In this document: one piece after another, positions 8,276-15,792 of the stretch
How the letters are laid out: each line of letters begins with the position of its first letter
Numbering within the stretch: position 1 is the first letter of the stretch
Assembly (NCBI GenBank): GCA_945881865.1
Contig: CAMCVK010000014.1
Span: forward strand, 1 to 64,000
Direction: 5' to 3'
Length of the DNA stretch: 64,000 nucleotides
DNA from: Fimbriimonas ginsengisoli Gsoil 348
GTDB lineage: Bacteria > Armatimonadota > Fimbriimonadia > Fimbriimonadales > Fimbriimonadaceae
The notes under the pieces: model-generated
Database searches by the model: none
What the model saw: the letters and a program-made list of their open reading frames with translations, nothing else
Told to the model about the DNA's origin: nothing
Program-made: the position numbers and the translations under genes

Positions 8276-8824
8276 GTGCCCGAACGCAAAGAGATTGACT
8301 GGCAATCCATTCGGGCGGAATGGGAGGCTGGAAGCCTAGCTATTCGCGAGATCGCGAGGCAATACGGCGTCTCCGATGGCGCAGTTCGGAAGCGGGCAAA
8401 GCTCGAAGCCTGGCCACCGAGAAAGGAGGTCGCCGAGATCGTACGCAGCGTGGTACGCAAGACGCAACCTGCGAACCAAACCGAGCAGGTGCGTACCGCG
8501 CTCACCGTTTTTGAACGATGCATTGGCCTCCTCCATCGACACCGGCAAATGCTCGGGGCTTTGGATGCTCAGTGGATTTTCCTGCTCGATGAGTGCCAGC
8601 GAACCGTTGACCACAAGCGCAAGTTAGGAAGGCCCTTCACCCTCAAAGAGCTTGCAATTCTGGCCGACATCATCACCAAGTGCGCCCAGGCGTTGAACCG
8701 GCTGATTCCCCTGGAGAGACGGGCGTTTGGGATGACCGACCAAGACGGCCCGAGCGAGTTCGACGTCATGACGCCGCAGCAGCTCGAGGCCGTCGAGAAC
8801 ACGGTCAGGCGGGCCTTGGAGTGA
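8276..8824 (+). CDS. Probable phage terminase small subunit
   Basis: A 182-residue protein with an N-terminal helix-turn-helix (WQSIRAEWEAGSLAIREIARQYGVSDGAVRKRAK, in two parts: an initial helix and a GVSDGAVRKRA recognition helix), typical of small terminase subunits that bind the packaging site. The C-terminal half is helical, as expected for an oligomerisation domain. It precedes the large terminase with only a two-gene minus-strand insert between. The GTG start is set by the late-module element immediately upstream. Confidence 0.7.
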   Translation: MPERKEIDWQSIRAEWEAGSLAIREIARQYGVSDGAVRKRAKLEAWPPRKEVAEIVRSVVRKTQPANQTEQVRTALTVFERCIGLLHRHRQMLGALDAQWIFLLDECQRTVDHKRKLGRPFTLKELAILADIITKCAQALNRLIPLERRAFGMTDQDGPSEFDVMTPQQLEAVENTVRRALE

Positions 8825-9017
8825 CCGGGGCCTTTTCCGCGTCGGCGCGTCGCATCCAAGTCACGTCGTCAATGACTAGCCCAGCGTCCCGAAGATCCTC
8901 GATCGTGGCGAGCGACATGGTTCCATCTTCGAACCTGATGAATGGCAGTGGCAACTCGCCGGGTCGGTAGCCGTTGTTGTAGTCCCATACGAAGCCAGAA
9001 TGCTTTCTGCCTTTCAC
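8805..9017 (-). CDS. Small hypothetical protein coupled to the Acb2-like gene
   Basis: A 70-residue protein (MKGRKHSGFVWDYNNGYRPG..., ending in a Pro-rich tail). Its ATG overlaps the stop of the Acb2-like gene by 4 nt, so the two form a minus-strand operon inserted between the terminase genes. Its 3' end overlaps the terminase small-subunit gene by 20 nt. No family recognised; coupling to a counter-defence candidate makes it a candidate anti-defence protein too. Confidence 0.55.
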   Translation of the reverse strand: MKGRKHSGFVWDYNNGYRPGELPLPFIRFEDGTMSLATIEDLRDAGLVIDDVTWMRRADAEKAPVTPRPA

Positions 9018-9223
9018 GCTACTTCGCCCTCGTCAAGCATGATGATGCCCTTGTTGGCCCACATGGAGACTTCCTCCAGCTTCGTGATCGCCAGTGCCCG
9101 CTCCCGGCAGTTCGGAATGTCGAGAAGGATTGCATGGAGGGCCTTGCAGCCTTCGCGGACGCGGCTGATTTCCTGAACTTGGGCCTCTGAAGGGCGGTGG
9201 TAATCAAATGGATGTTTTGGCAT
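9014..9223 (-). CDS. Acb2/Tad1-like cyclic-nucleotide sponge (putative anti-CBASS/anti-Thoeris protein)
   Basis: A 69-residue helical protein. It has the pattern I associate with the Acb2/Tad1 hairpin domain of phages: FDYHRPSEAQ near the N-terminus, then a helix VREGCKALHAIL, and the block CRERALAITKLEEVSMWANKG. Members of this family bind cyclic oligonucleotides made by CBASS or Thoeris defence and block signalling. I start it at the second Met (9223) because a GTAATC element lies just upstream; an ATG at 9241 would add six residues. It lies on the minus strand between the terminase subunit genes, a typical cargo site. Family recognition is from memory and should be tested by profile search. 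Confidence 0.65.
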   Translation of the reverse strand: MPKHPFDYHRPSEAQVQEISRVREGCKALHAILLDIPNCRERALAITKLEEVSMWANKGIIMLDEGEVA

Positions 9224-9233
9224 CGGAATCCGA

Positions 9234-9243
9234 TTACGCATAA
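9234..9243. promoter_or_regulatory. Bidirectional late-module element (Acb2-like / large terminase)
   Basis: The near-palindrome TTACGCATAA sits between the divergent Acb2-like and large-terminase genes. Read on the minus strand, GCGTAATCGG precedes the ATG at 9223 (core 8 nt away). Read on plus, GCATAAAGGG precedes the GTG at 9253 (about 10 nt from GCATA). Same element as at the other late modules. Confidence 0.6.
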
Positions 9244-9252
9244 AGGGATTTG

Positions 9253-10749
9253 GTGAGTTGGACTTCCTGGTCTAAGCGGCTCCGGAACGTGGTGCGCGGC
9301 ATTCCAGAGGTCGCCAGTTCGGTGCTGGGGTTCCAGCAGTTTGTGGCGGTCGCGAACGCGCGGTACCAATGGTTCCGGCATCACAAAGAGATCGCGGCAG
9401 CCATGGAGGCCTTGGTCGACGGGAAGATTATCAACCCGCTCAGTGGTAAGTCGATCCGCCAGGCGATGATCTTCATGCCACCACGGCACGGCAAGAGCGA
9501 GCTCGTTTCCAGGCTCTTTGCTGCCTACCAGGTCTTCCTGTTTCCCTTCGACTGGCATGCAATCGCATCCTATGGCGCGGACTTAGCCTATGGCTTTTCA
9601 AAGGCGGCACGGTCAGCGTTTCAGCTGAACGGCGGGATTCTTGACCGGTCAGTTCGATCAGTCAAACAGTGGCAGACCGAGAAGGGCGGCGGGCTCTGGG
9701 CGGCGGGGCTAGGCGGCACCATCACCGGACGCGGATTCCGGCTAGGCATCGTAGACGACCCGGTCAAGAACGCGGAGGAAGCCCAGAGCCCACGGTTCAG
9801 GGAAAAGACCTTCGATGCCTATCTCGCGGCATGGACGACGCGTGAAGAGGGTGAGAACGCCATTGAAATCATCATCCAGACGCGCTGGCACGAGATGGAC
9901 CTCGCCGGCCAGTTGCTCGAGCTCGAGCGGTTGGAATGCGAAGGTGAGGACGGCGACCCGGAAGGCTGGCTCATCGTCGACCTGCCGGCGATATGCCCAG
10001 CGCCGGAAGATCGGGTGAAGTATCCGCCTTCGTGCGTGGTCTGGCCGGACTGGCGCAAACCCGGCGAGGCACTATGGCCGGAGAAGTACTCGGCGGCGAA
10101 GCTGAACCGGATCCGGAGGAAGCTCGGCGAGTACTTCTTCCAGTCCCTCTATCTGTGCAATCCGCGACCCAAGGAAGGCACGTTCTTCATGGTCTCGGAG
10201 GTGCAGTTCCACCGCGCTGTGGTGATGTTCGGGCTGCCGACGGTTCGCGCGTGGGACCTCGCTGCGACCGAGGACGACGGAGACTGGACGGTGGGCGTCA
10301 AGATGGCGGGTCCGGATCCGTGGGGCCGCTTCTTCATCTTGGACGTGGTGCGGTTCCGCCACGAGCCGAACAAGCGGGATAGGCGAATTCGATTGACGGC
10401 TGAGCTCGACGGGCTGATGGTCAAGCAGGTTTTCCCGGACGACCCGGGCGCCGGGGGAAAGGCGGCTTCTGCGGCCCTCCTGCGGCTCCTTGCGGGGTTC
10501 AACGTGGTTTTCAAGCCGGTACCGAGTTCGGCGGGCAAGATGGACCGAGCAACGCCGCTGGCGAGCCAGTTCAACGGCGGCAACGTGTCAATCGCCTCTC
10601 TGGTGGCCGCTCCCTGGGAAACCGTGCTGATCGAGGAGTTTCGTTCGTTCCGTGGTCTGAAGGGCGATACGGACGACATCATCGACGCGGCGGCGGATGC
10701 GTTCAATGAACTGGCCAACGTCTCGTTTGGCGGGTTCGCAGGCGGTTAG
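9253..10749 (+). CDS. terL: Phage terminase large subunit
   Basis: A 498-residue packaging motor ATPase/nuclease. The adenine-binding region is followed by Walker A PPRHGKSE (about 76-83), Walker B-like LGIVDDPVK (about 160), and a coupling motif near IIIQTRWHE. The C-terminal RNase H-like nuclease has its first Asp in RAWDLAAT (about 330) and its last acidic pair in TDDIIDAAADAF near the end. It cuts concatemeric phage DNA and pumps it into the prohead. I take GTG 9253 rather than TTG 9250 because it fits the spacing of the upstream element. Confidence 0.92.
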   Translation: MSWTSWSKRLRNVVRGIPEVASSVLGFQQFVAVANARYQWFRHHKEIAAAMEALVDGKIINPLSGKSIRQAMIFMPPRHGKSELVSRLFAAYQVFLFPFDWHAIASYGADLAYGFSKAARSAFQLNGGILDRSVRSVKQWQTEKGGGLWAAGLGGTITGRGFRLGIVDDPVKNAEEAQSPRFREKTFDAYLAAWTTREEGENAIEIIIQTRWHEMDLAGQLLELERLECEGEDGDPEGWLIVDLPAICPAPEDRVKYPPSCVVWPDWRKPGEALWPEKYSAAKLNRIRRKLGEYFFQSLYLCNPRPKEGTFFMVSEVQFHRAVVMFGLPTVRAWDLAATEDDGDWTVGVKMAGPDPWGRFFILDVVRFRHEPNKRDRRIRLTAELDGLMVKQVFPDDPGAGGKAASAALLRLLAGFNVVFKPVPSSAGKMDRATPLASQFNGGNVSIASLVAAPWETVLIEEFRSFRGLKGDTDDIIDAAADAFNELANVSFGGFAGG

Positions 10750-10910
10750 TCGGTGTTCAAGAGAGGGCCCCGTAATTCCCCGTTCGGAGCTCTCCTCCGA
10801 CTCTATTCCGGCTATGGCGGCAGATGTTCAATGCAGGCGTCACGCGGGCCATGTTCGAGAGTTCTCCTCTGACTCTATTTCTGCCAAGGCCAGTTACGTA
10901 ATCGGCACTG
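10750..10910. repeat. Intergenic spacer with two imperfect ~39-bp repeats between terL and portal
   Basis: No gene is supported here. Two imperfect direct repeats occur, 10782-10820 and 10853-10891, 71 bp apart, sharing cores such as CTCCGACTCTATT / CTCTGACTCTATT. Their position beside the terminase suggests a packaging or regulatory site. The second copy runs into the late-module element that ends at the portal start codon. Confidence 0.5.
10893..10910 (+). promoter_or_regulatory. Late-module start element before the portal gene
   Basis: GTTACGTAATCGGCACTG lies directly before the GTG start of the portal gene. The GTAATC core is 7 nt from the start codon and there is no Shine-Dalgarno. It is nearly identical to the element before the DUF2460 gene on the other strand. 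Confidence 0.65.
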
Positions 10911-12383
10911 GTGGCCGCACTTCGAATTTCCGATCTTCTTACGCAAGAGTTCGCGGCCGGCGGACTCGATTCCGCGATGGTCGGCATGCGGCAGGTATTG
11001 CCCCGGTTCGACGACGCGCTCACGCGGAAGAAGGGCGTTGACGTTTACGACGAGATGCTTCGCGACCCGGGCGTTGAGTCGCCGTTCGAAACGCTGAAGC
11101 TGGCGATCTTGTCGGAGGGCATCCGGATAGAGCCGGCGGTGGCAATGCCTGCAAAGAGCAAAAAGAACGTTGACGCGTCCGAGCTTGCGGACGCCGAGAA
11201 AGCGGCCGAACTGGCCGAGTTTGTTCGCGAGAACATCCAGCGGCTGGAAGGGACTGAGTGTCCCCTTGCCGAAGTCGCGACCGAGCTTCTCGACGGGCTC
11301 GCCTACGGTCACAAGGTCGCGGAGATGGTGCTGGAGCGGGAGGGCGGGCGTCTGTGGCTGCGGAAGGTGGCCACGAAGGACAGCCGGTACATTTCCTTCA
11401 TCGTCTCTGAGTTCATGGACGTTCTGGGCATCGTCGCGGCGAACCCGGGCAACTTCGTGGTCAGTACGACGGGCGCGATCTACAACGGCGACCCCGAGAA
11501 GATCGACGGGTACGTGCCGCGCTCGAAGTTCATCGTCTTCCGGACCCGGTCAAAGAACGGCGATCCGCGCGGCGAGTCGATCCTCATGCAGGCCTACAAC
11601 GCCTGGTTCGTCAAGACGCAGATTTTGCCCGACTTCCTGAAGTACCTGAGGCAGTTCGGCACCCCGCTCATTGTCGGCAAGACGCCACAGAACGCTGCCG
11701 ATGAGTTCGTTCGGGATGCGAACGGCCAGCCGATCATGAGTGGTGGCGTCCCGCAGACGGTGCGCAAAGAGGTTGCGATGCTCAATGCGCTCTTGGCGCT
11801 CACGAATTCGTCAGTGGTCGTGGTGCCACACGGCGCAGAGGTTGACCTACTTTCATCGACGGGTAACGGTGAGGCGTTCCTCGACGCAAACGAGTACTTC
11901 GACCGACAGATCGCGATGGCGATCCTCGGCACGGCGCAGATGACCCACGAGGCCCAGCACGAAAGCCGGTCCTCGAAGGATGTTTCCCAGGACGTCTTTG
12001 GGATTCGGGTCGCGCATTACCGCGGTCGATTGGCGGGTGCGCTCACACGCGACATGGTTCGTCTCCTCGTCGAGGCCAACTATGGGCGGCAGTGGCTGCG
12101 CCTGGCCCCGCGCGTGGTGATTCAGTCGGTGCAGCAGCAAGACAAGGGCGCGCTGCTGGATGCCTACTCGCGGGCGTATGCCTCTGGCTTCATCCACGAG
12201 AGCCAGCTTGCGGCCATCGATGAGGAACTGGGCTTGCCAGAGCGAGACATGGAAGCGATTGCCTTGGAGAAAGAGGAGCAGTCGATGAACCGGCGTCTCT
12301 CGGCGGGCGAGCTCGGCAAGCTGAAGAACCCAGAAGGTGGGCCGCAGGGCGACCCGATGATTGATCCGCCGGGAGAAGAATGA
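10911..12383 (+). CDS. Phage portal protein, Mu gp29-like (DUF935)
   Basis: A 490-residue protein related to the DUF935 portal family of Mu-like phages. It has an N-terminal helical region, a conserved YDEMLRDPGVESPFETLKLAIL block, then the ALAYGHKV-type helix seen here as DGLAYGHKVAEMVLE, a stem/clip region (FVKTQILPDFLKYLRQFGTP) and a C-terminal helical crown. Portals form the dodecameric ring through which DNA enters the capsid. It follows terL as usual, though a 161-nt spacer intervenes. The GTG start is fixed by the late-module element. Confidence 0.85.
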   Translation: MAALRISDLLTQEFAAGGLDSAMVGMRQVLPRFDDALTRKKGVDVYDEMLRDPGVESPFETLKLAILSEGIRIEPAVAMPAKSKKNVDASELADAEKAAELAEFVRENIQRLEGTECPLAEVATELLDGLAYGHKVAEMVLEREGGRLWLRKVATKDSRYISFIVSEFMDVLGIVAANPGNFVVSTTGAIYNGDPEKIDGYVPRSKFIVFRTRSKNGDPRGESILMQAYNAWFVKTQILPDFLKYLRQFGTPLIVGKTPQNAADEFVRDANGQPIMSGGVPQTVRKEVAMLNALLALTNSSVVVVPHGAEVDLLSSTGNGEAFLDANEYFDRQIAMAILGTAQMTHEAQHESRSSKDVSQDVFGIRVAHYRGRLAGALTRDMVRLLVEANYGRQWLRLAPRVVIQSVQQQDKGALLDAYSRAYASGFIHESQLAAIDEELGLPERDMEAIALEKEEQSMNRRLSAGELGKLKNPEGGPQGDPMIDPPGEE

Positions 12384-12754
12384 ACCCACGAGAGAAACGG
12401 AACCTGGCGGCAAATCAGTGCGTGAATATGGACGACTTCGCAAAAGCGTCCAAGGTCACGACGGCCACCGCGCGACAAATGGCATACGCACTAAGCGCGG
12501 CCATAGGTGATGTCGAGATTCAAAGCTTGGCCGTGTTCTACGAGGAAGACGACGGGCTAGTCGAAGTCATTGCGGACCATCACGAACGACGCCTGTCCGT
12601 TGAGTACAGCGCGCCGACGCAATCGTTTCGCGTAATTCGGGTGACCTCCACTACCTGCGAAAGGAGATGTGCCGGGAGCGTGCTGGGCGACCTAGCCGCT
12701 GATGCCGCGTGGTTATTGGGGGAATCCTCATCGCTAGGTGCCTCGAATGTTTGA
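12380..12754 (+). CDS. Hypothetical protein after the portal
   Basis: A 124-residue protein whose ATG overlaps the portal stop (ATGA). It has a helical N-terminus, a central strand-rich part (EIQSLAVFYEEDDGLVEVIADHH) and two Cys close together (TCERRCAG). No family recognised. It overlaps the next small gene by 8 nt. Confidence 0.6.
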   Translation: MNPREKRNLAANQCVNMDDFAKASKVTTATARQMAYALSAAIGDVEIQSLAVFYEEDDGLVEVIADHHERRLSVEYSAPTQSFRVIRVTSTTCERRCAGSVLGDLAADAAWLLGESSSLGASNV

Positions 12755-12893
12755 GCCTATCTTTCGGTGGCTCCGCCTGAAATGGTTGTGGGCTGACGAC
12801 CTGTGGTTCTTCTTGAATCGCAAACGCATTAAACGAGATTTCGATGCGTTCAGGGCGATGTTAAAGCAGCACGAAGAGAAGAAAGAAGACTAG
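12747..12893 (+). CDS. Small basic Trp-rich protein
   Basis: A 48-residue protein (MFEPIFRWLRLKWLWADDLWFF..., ending HEEKKED) with four Trp in its first 22 residues and a charged C-terminal helix, suggesting an amphipathic membrane-associated peptide. It overlaps the previous gene by 8 nt and the stop of the convergent DUF2163 gene by 4 nt. Function unknown. Confidence 0.5.
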   Translation: MFEPIFRWLRLKWLWADDLWFFLNRKRIKRDFDAFRAMLKQHEEKKED

Positions 12894-13768
12894 CTGCCGC
12901 GACCGATTCGCGTGGCCTTATCGTTGCCCGGTAGGTCGGGCTGGCCGTGGAAGTTGTTGGCGTTTCCAAACTTGGCGCGGCACTCGGCGATTGTGCGGCT
13001 GCAGCCAACCTCTAGGAGGAACGTGTCGCCTGCGGTGACGGCGAACGGGAACGGGCCGCGGAGCGTGATCTCGGCTGTTCCTGCGTTGTTCAAATGTGCT
13101 TTGCATGTGCGCTCGACGTTGTTGTTGGGCCCGGACGTAGCTTTGATGATCCCGTTGGAGTAGTGGCCAGTTGGCGCGGCGTCGGTGAACTTCAGGAGAT
13201 CGTCGCCCACGATCACGGTGAGGGTTTTCGTTGCCCGCTTGGGTGACCCGTTGAGCGCGTTGCCAGTCATGGCCAGCTTGCAGCACGCGTCTCCTAGCCG
13301 TTTGCAGGTGCAGGTTGCCGACGTTCGGTACCCGCGAGTCTGGCGAAGGGCGGAAGCGAGCGAGCGGAACTCGGCGGTGTAATCGTGGTCGGTCGTCTCA
13401 ATTCGCCCGATGGTGCCGACGAAGTCGATTCGGCTGCCCATGCTGAGGTCCAAGCGGTTGACGGTTTGGACGGTCACGGTCGCGCCGTCGTAGCGGCCGG
13501 CTTCGATATCGGCGTCGGTGATGCGGCTGTCTTTGAGCATGCCCGTGACGTCGAGGTTGTCGATGCCGGTCCCTGCGCTCTGCTGAATCGCCGTGATGGC
13601 TACGCCGTCGCTGGTTAGGTAGGTCTCACCATCGAACGTGATGTCCCGGTCGGCGGATGTGAAGCCGAGATTCACTCCGTCTTTGCGCTCGATGAGGATC
13701 AGCGCCGAAAGGGTGGTGAGCGGTTCTTGCATGTGCGCTTTCAGCGCGACGGAGATGCTTCGGGGCAT
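12890..13768 (-). CDS. GTA-type tail protein with DUF2163
   Basis: A 292-residue protein of the DUF2163 family, which corresponds to gp13 of the Rhodobacter gene transfer agent (a hub protein at the tail baseplate). Recognisable parts are the N-terminal LTTLSALILIERKDGVNLGFTSADRDI region and the C-terminal Cys-containing block (TCTCKRLGDACCK and VGCSRTIAECRAKFGNANNFHG), typical of the family. The ATG overlaps the DUF2460 stop by 1 nt (TAATG), so the two are co-translated. Unusually, it lies on the strand opposite the other tail genes. Confidence 0.85.
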   Translation of the reverse strand: MPRSISVALKAHMQEPLTTLSALILIERKDGVNLGFTSADRDITFDGETYLTSDGVAITAIQQSAGTGIDNLDVTGMLKDSRITDADIEAGRYDGATVTVQTVNRLDLSMGSRIDFVGTIGRIETTDHDYTAEFRSLASALRQTRGYRTSATCTCKRLGDACCKLAMTGNALNGSPKRATKTLTVIVGDDLLKFTDAAPTGHYSNGIIKATSGPNNNVERTCKAHLNNAGTAEITLRGPFPFAVTAGDTFLLEVGCSRTIAECRAKFGNANNFHGQPDLPGNDKATRIGRGS

Positions 13769-14409
13769 TACTCTCGAATCTCCCGGAGGCTGACGCTTTG
13801 CCATTCTCCGTTCTGCAGCGCGCGGATGTTGATGCTCATCCGGTCGCCGTCGAAGCGGACCGGCACATCGAACTCATAGGCGGCCTTGATGACGGTGGCG
13901 TTCGCGGGCGCGGAAGAGAAGGTCACGACTCCGGTGGCGTGGTTCACGCTGAAGCCGGTCGTCTGCTCCGTGGATCCGAAGAAGATTCTCACCGTGCCGC
14001 TCACGGGTCGGGTGATCTTCCGGGTTCGCGTGATCCCGCCGGAGGTGTAGGGCTTGCTGAGTTGGAAGGTCGTCAGTGCGCCGGTTCCAGTTCCGATTTG
14101 GACCGGGGTGCCGAGAACCAGCGTGTCACCGGACCAGGCGAGCCCCGCGAAGCAGTCGGCGTGGTCCCTGAACCGGAAGCCGTAAGCGTCGCCCGCGCGG
14201 GCGTGAAAGAAGTCGATCAGCGCGGCCAGGCGCGTCGGGTCCCAGGCTTCGAGGGCTAGGCTGTATTCGTAGCGGGCCGAGTCCCACTCTTGGTTGCGCT
14301 GCTCGTAGCCGCTCGCAGATTCGACTTTGGTGGTTTTGTAGACCGGGCCACCGGTCGCACCGCGCGAGATGTCGGGTGGAAGTTGGACGTCGTGGAAGCC
14401 GGTCGGCAT
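13768..14409 (-). CDS. GTA-type tail protein with DUF2460
   Basis: A 213-residue protein of the DUF2460 family (GTA gp12 type, distal tail). The family pattern is clear: MPTGFHDVQLPPDISRGATGGP, then a LAALIDFFHARAGDAYGFRFRDHADC block, and a C-terminal DVPVRFDGDRMSI region. It heads a two-gene minus-strand module with DUF2163. Its ATG is 6-7 nt after the GTAATC core of the late-module element, with no Shine-Dalgarno. Confidence 0.88.
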   Translation of the reverse strand: MPTGFHDVQLPPDISRGATGGPVYKTTKVESASGYEQRNQEWDSARYEYSLALEAWDPTRLAALIDFFHARAGDAYGFRFRDHADCFAGLAWSGDTLVLGTPVQIGTGTGALTTFQLSKPYTSGGITRTRKITRPVSGTVRIFFGSTEQTTGFSVNHATGVVTFSSAPANATVIKAAYEFDVPVRFDGDRMSINIRALQNGEWQSVSLREIRE

Positions 14410-14425
14410 AGGTGCCGATTACGTA
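14410..14425. promoter_or_regulatory. Late-module element, DUF2460 side, with an opposing -10-like box
   Basis: On the minus strand the sequence reads TACGTAATCGGCACCT directly before the ATG of the DUF2460 gene. On the plus strand the same DNA continues as TACGTATACTTG, which contains a good -10 hexamer TATACT pointing toward a candidate small RNA. So this is probably a divergent promoter. Confidence 0.6.
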
Positions 14426-14434
14426 TACTTGAGG

Positions 14435-14497
14435 CGTCTCCCCTTGGGGTTCGCCCTAAGCCCCCTGCGGACAAGAACCGCAGGGTTTTTCTTTTTA
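14435..14497 (+). ncRNA. Candidate phage small RNA ending in an intrinsic terminator
   Basis: A TATACT box at 14424-14429 faces right, followed by about 65 nt without a gene. That stretch contains a self-complementary CCCCTTGGGG and then a strong terminator hairpin with a U tract. No upstream plus-strand gene needs this terminator, because the preceding 1.5 kb is minus-strand. This suggests a short stand-alone transcript. The 5' end is inferred; RNA data are needed. Confidence 0.4.
14463..14497 (+). terminator. Intrinsic terminator
   Basis: Perfect 8-bp stem CCCTGCGG / CCGCAGGG with loop ACAAGAA, followed by TTTTTCTTTTT on the plus strand. It ends the candidate small RNA and separates it from the next plus-strand gene. 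Confidence 0.75.
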
Positions 14498-14500
14498 CCA

Positions 14501-14516
14501 AACGTAAGCGGAGGTT
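14501..14516 (+). promoter_or_regulatory. Late-module start element before 14517
   Basis: AACGTAAGCGGAGGTT directly precedes a GTG start; the GTAAGC core is 7 nt from it. The GGAGG inside could also act as a Shine-Dalgarno for the ATG at 14523, so this copy is ambiguous between promoter core and ribosome-binding site. Confidence 0.5.
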
Positions 14517-14840
14517 GTGATCATGAGCGATACCGAGAAAGCGACCCTCATCGGGACCCTGATGCTTCGGAAGAGACAGGCTGAGGAGAACATCGGCTTG
14601 CTGCAGGCCAAGTTGCAGAACCAGACGTCGCCCCTCAAAGAGCTCGCCAAGGCTTTGCCGACGCTTTATGGTCACCACCTACCAGGCGAGCAGCCGGCGT
14701 CTTGCGAGCACGTCCTCGGGTTGATCGCCAAGGTCGATCACTTAGGCACCGTCGCTGCCACCGTCCGGCAACTGGATGAGCAGCAAAAAGAACTCGCCGA
14801 GATCATCGCTGCACTCGGGCGAGCCGGAATCAGCGTCTAG
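14517..14840 (+). CDS. Small helical hypothetical protein
   Basis: A 107-residue protein (105 if it starts at ATG 14523), mostly helical and coiled-coil-like (LRKRQAEENIGLLQAKLQNQ; VRQLDEQQKELAEIIAALGRAGISV). No family recognised. It stands alone on the plus strand between the DUF2460 module and the antirepressor. The stop is followed immediately by one copy of a 24-bp repeat. Confidence 0.6.
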   Translation: MIMSDTEKATLIGTLMLRKRQAEENIGLLQAKLQNQTSPLKELAKALPTLYGHHLPGEQPASCEHVLGLIAKVDHLGTVAATVRQLDEQQKELAEIIAALGRAGISV

Positions 14841-14864
14841 CGGTAGGTTTCGGTAGACGCGGGT
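14841..14864 (+). repeat. 24-bp repeat flanking the antirepressor cassette (left copy)
   Basis: CGGTAGGTTTCGGTAGACGCGGGT differs in only two positions from the copy at 15907-15930. Each copy contains CGGTAG twice, 10 bp apart. The pair brackets the antirepressor gene and a small ORF, so it may be a recombination scar or paired operators. Confidence 0.7.
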
Positions 14865-14866
14865 GA

Positions 14867-15637
14867 TCAGTTGGCGGTCAACTCGGTCGGGGCCATGCCT
14901 TCGAGTTGCTTGCCGAATAGCTTCTTTTGGAGGAACGCGAGACCCTTGCCGGTCACGAGCGTTTGCGTGTACACCAAAACCTCACCCGTCGGCAGGTTCC
15001 GCTTCTTCTCCCGGAGCCGGAAGTAGCCACGGTCAATGTACTCCTGATAGGGCTCATTGTTTGGCCGAAGGTAACCGTGGTCTTTGAGCTGCTTGAACAG
15101 GCGGCGCTCACCCGTGCCGAGAACTTTGGCTGCCTGGTCGATGGTCTGGCCGTTAATCGCGCTGGAAACGGCATCGTGAAAGTCTGCCTTGGGCATCAGG
15201 GCCTTGATGACCTCAGCCTGCTTTTCCGCTCGCTCGTGAAGAGCTGCGGCCATTCGCAATGCTTCCGGCAGTGACTTGGGCATCTGGTCCGCAAGTTGCT
15301 TGGCTTGTCGCTCCATTTCGATGAAGTACATCCGCGCCTCTTTGCCCTTGGCATTCCGCTCGACCATGCACAACTCTTTGGCCATGTCGGTGGTGAGAGC
15401 GTAGCCGTTGACGACTTGAGTTCGTGCTTTTGCGCTCCCCGATTCCGGGGACCGCAAATCGTCGTAAACCACGAAGTCGATTCCTTCGACAAAGCCGTAC
15501 TGGCCTATGCGGTCTTTGATCCAAGTCGAAAAATCTTTCCCGACTTCCAAGAATGAATGAAGTTGCCGCGCGTCTACGGCCCGTTGCTCTTCGCCGCCAA
15601 TTTCCTGGCGGATGATGGTAGTTTGAATTTTGTTCAT
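14867..15637 (-). CDS. Phage antirepressor (AntA/AntB-type N-terminus, KilAC-like C-terminus)
   Basis: A 256-residue protein. The N-terminus has the AntA/AntB signature (VDARQLHSFLEVGKDFSTWI, FVEGIDFVVYDD, then YALTTDMAKELCMVERNAKGKEAR). A linking helix leads to a KilAC-like C-terminal domain (IDQAAKVLGTGERRLFKQLKDHGYL, then YTQTLVTGKGLAFLQKKLF). Such proteins counter phage repressors and trigger induction. It is a minus-strand cassette flanked by two near-identical 24-bp repeats, suggesting a transferable unit. A CGTAACAGGCA sequence about 130 nt upstream resembles the late-module core. Confidence 0.87.
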   Translation of the reverse strand: MNKIQTTIIRQEIGGEEQRAVDARQLHSFLEVGKDFSTWIKDRIGQYGFVEGIDFVVYDDLRSPESGSAKARTQVVNGYALTTDMAKELCMVERNAKGKEARMYFIEMERQAKQLADQMPKSLPEALRMAAALHERAEKQAEVIKALMPKADFHDAVSSAINGQTIDQAAKVLGTGERRLFKQLKDHGYLRPNNEPYQEYIDRGYFRLREKKRNLPTGEVLVYTQTLVTGKGLAFLQKKLFGKQLEGMAPTELTAN

Positions 15638-15792
15638 GTGCGTTGGTCATTCGGCCTTCCAGGGCCTGGGGGATATGTGGATTTGGGCGGTTGACCTGGA
15701 ACCCCACCGCCCTTCTTTCGGTTGATCACTCCGAAAGGGGGAACCCACGGCTCCCCGAACTGTCGTTGCCTGTTACGAGATCGTGTTTCCGG
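15638..15792 (-). other. Leader region of the antirepressor gene, no gene seen
   Basis: About 155 nt between the small minus-strand ORF and the antirepressor start. It contains self-complementary stretches such as GGGAACCCACGGCTCCCC and GGCGGT...ACCGCC pairs that could fold in a 5' leader. I see no open frame with convincing coding character. Confidence 0.4.
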
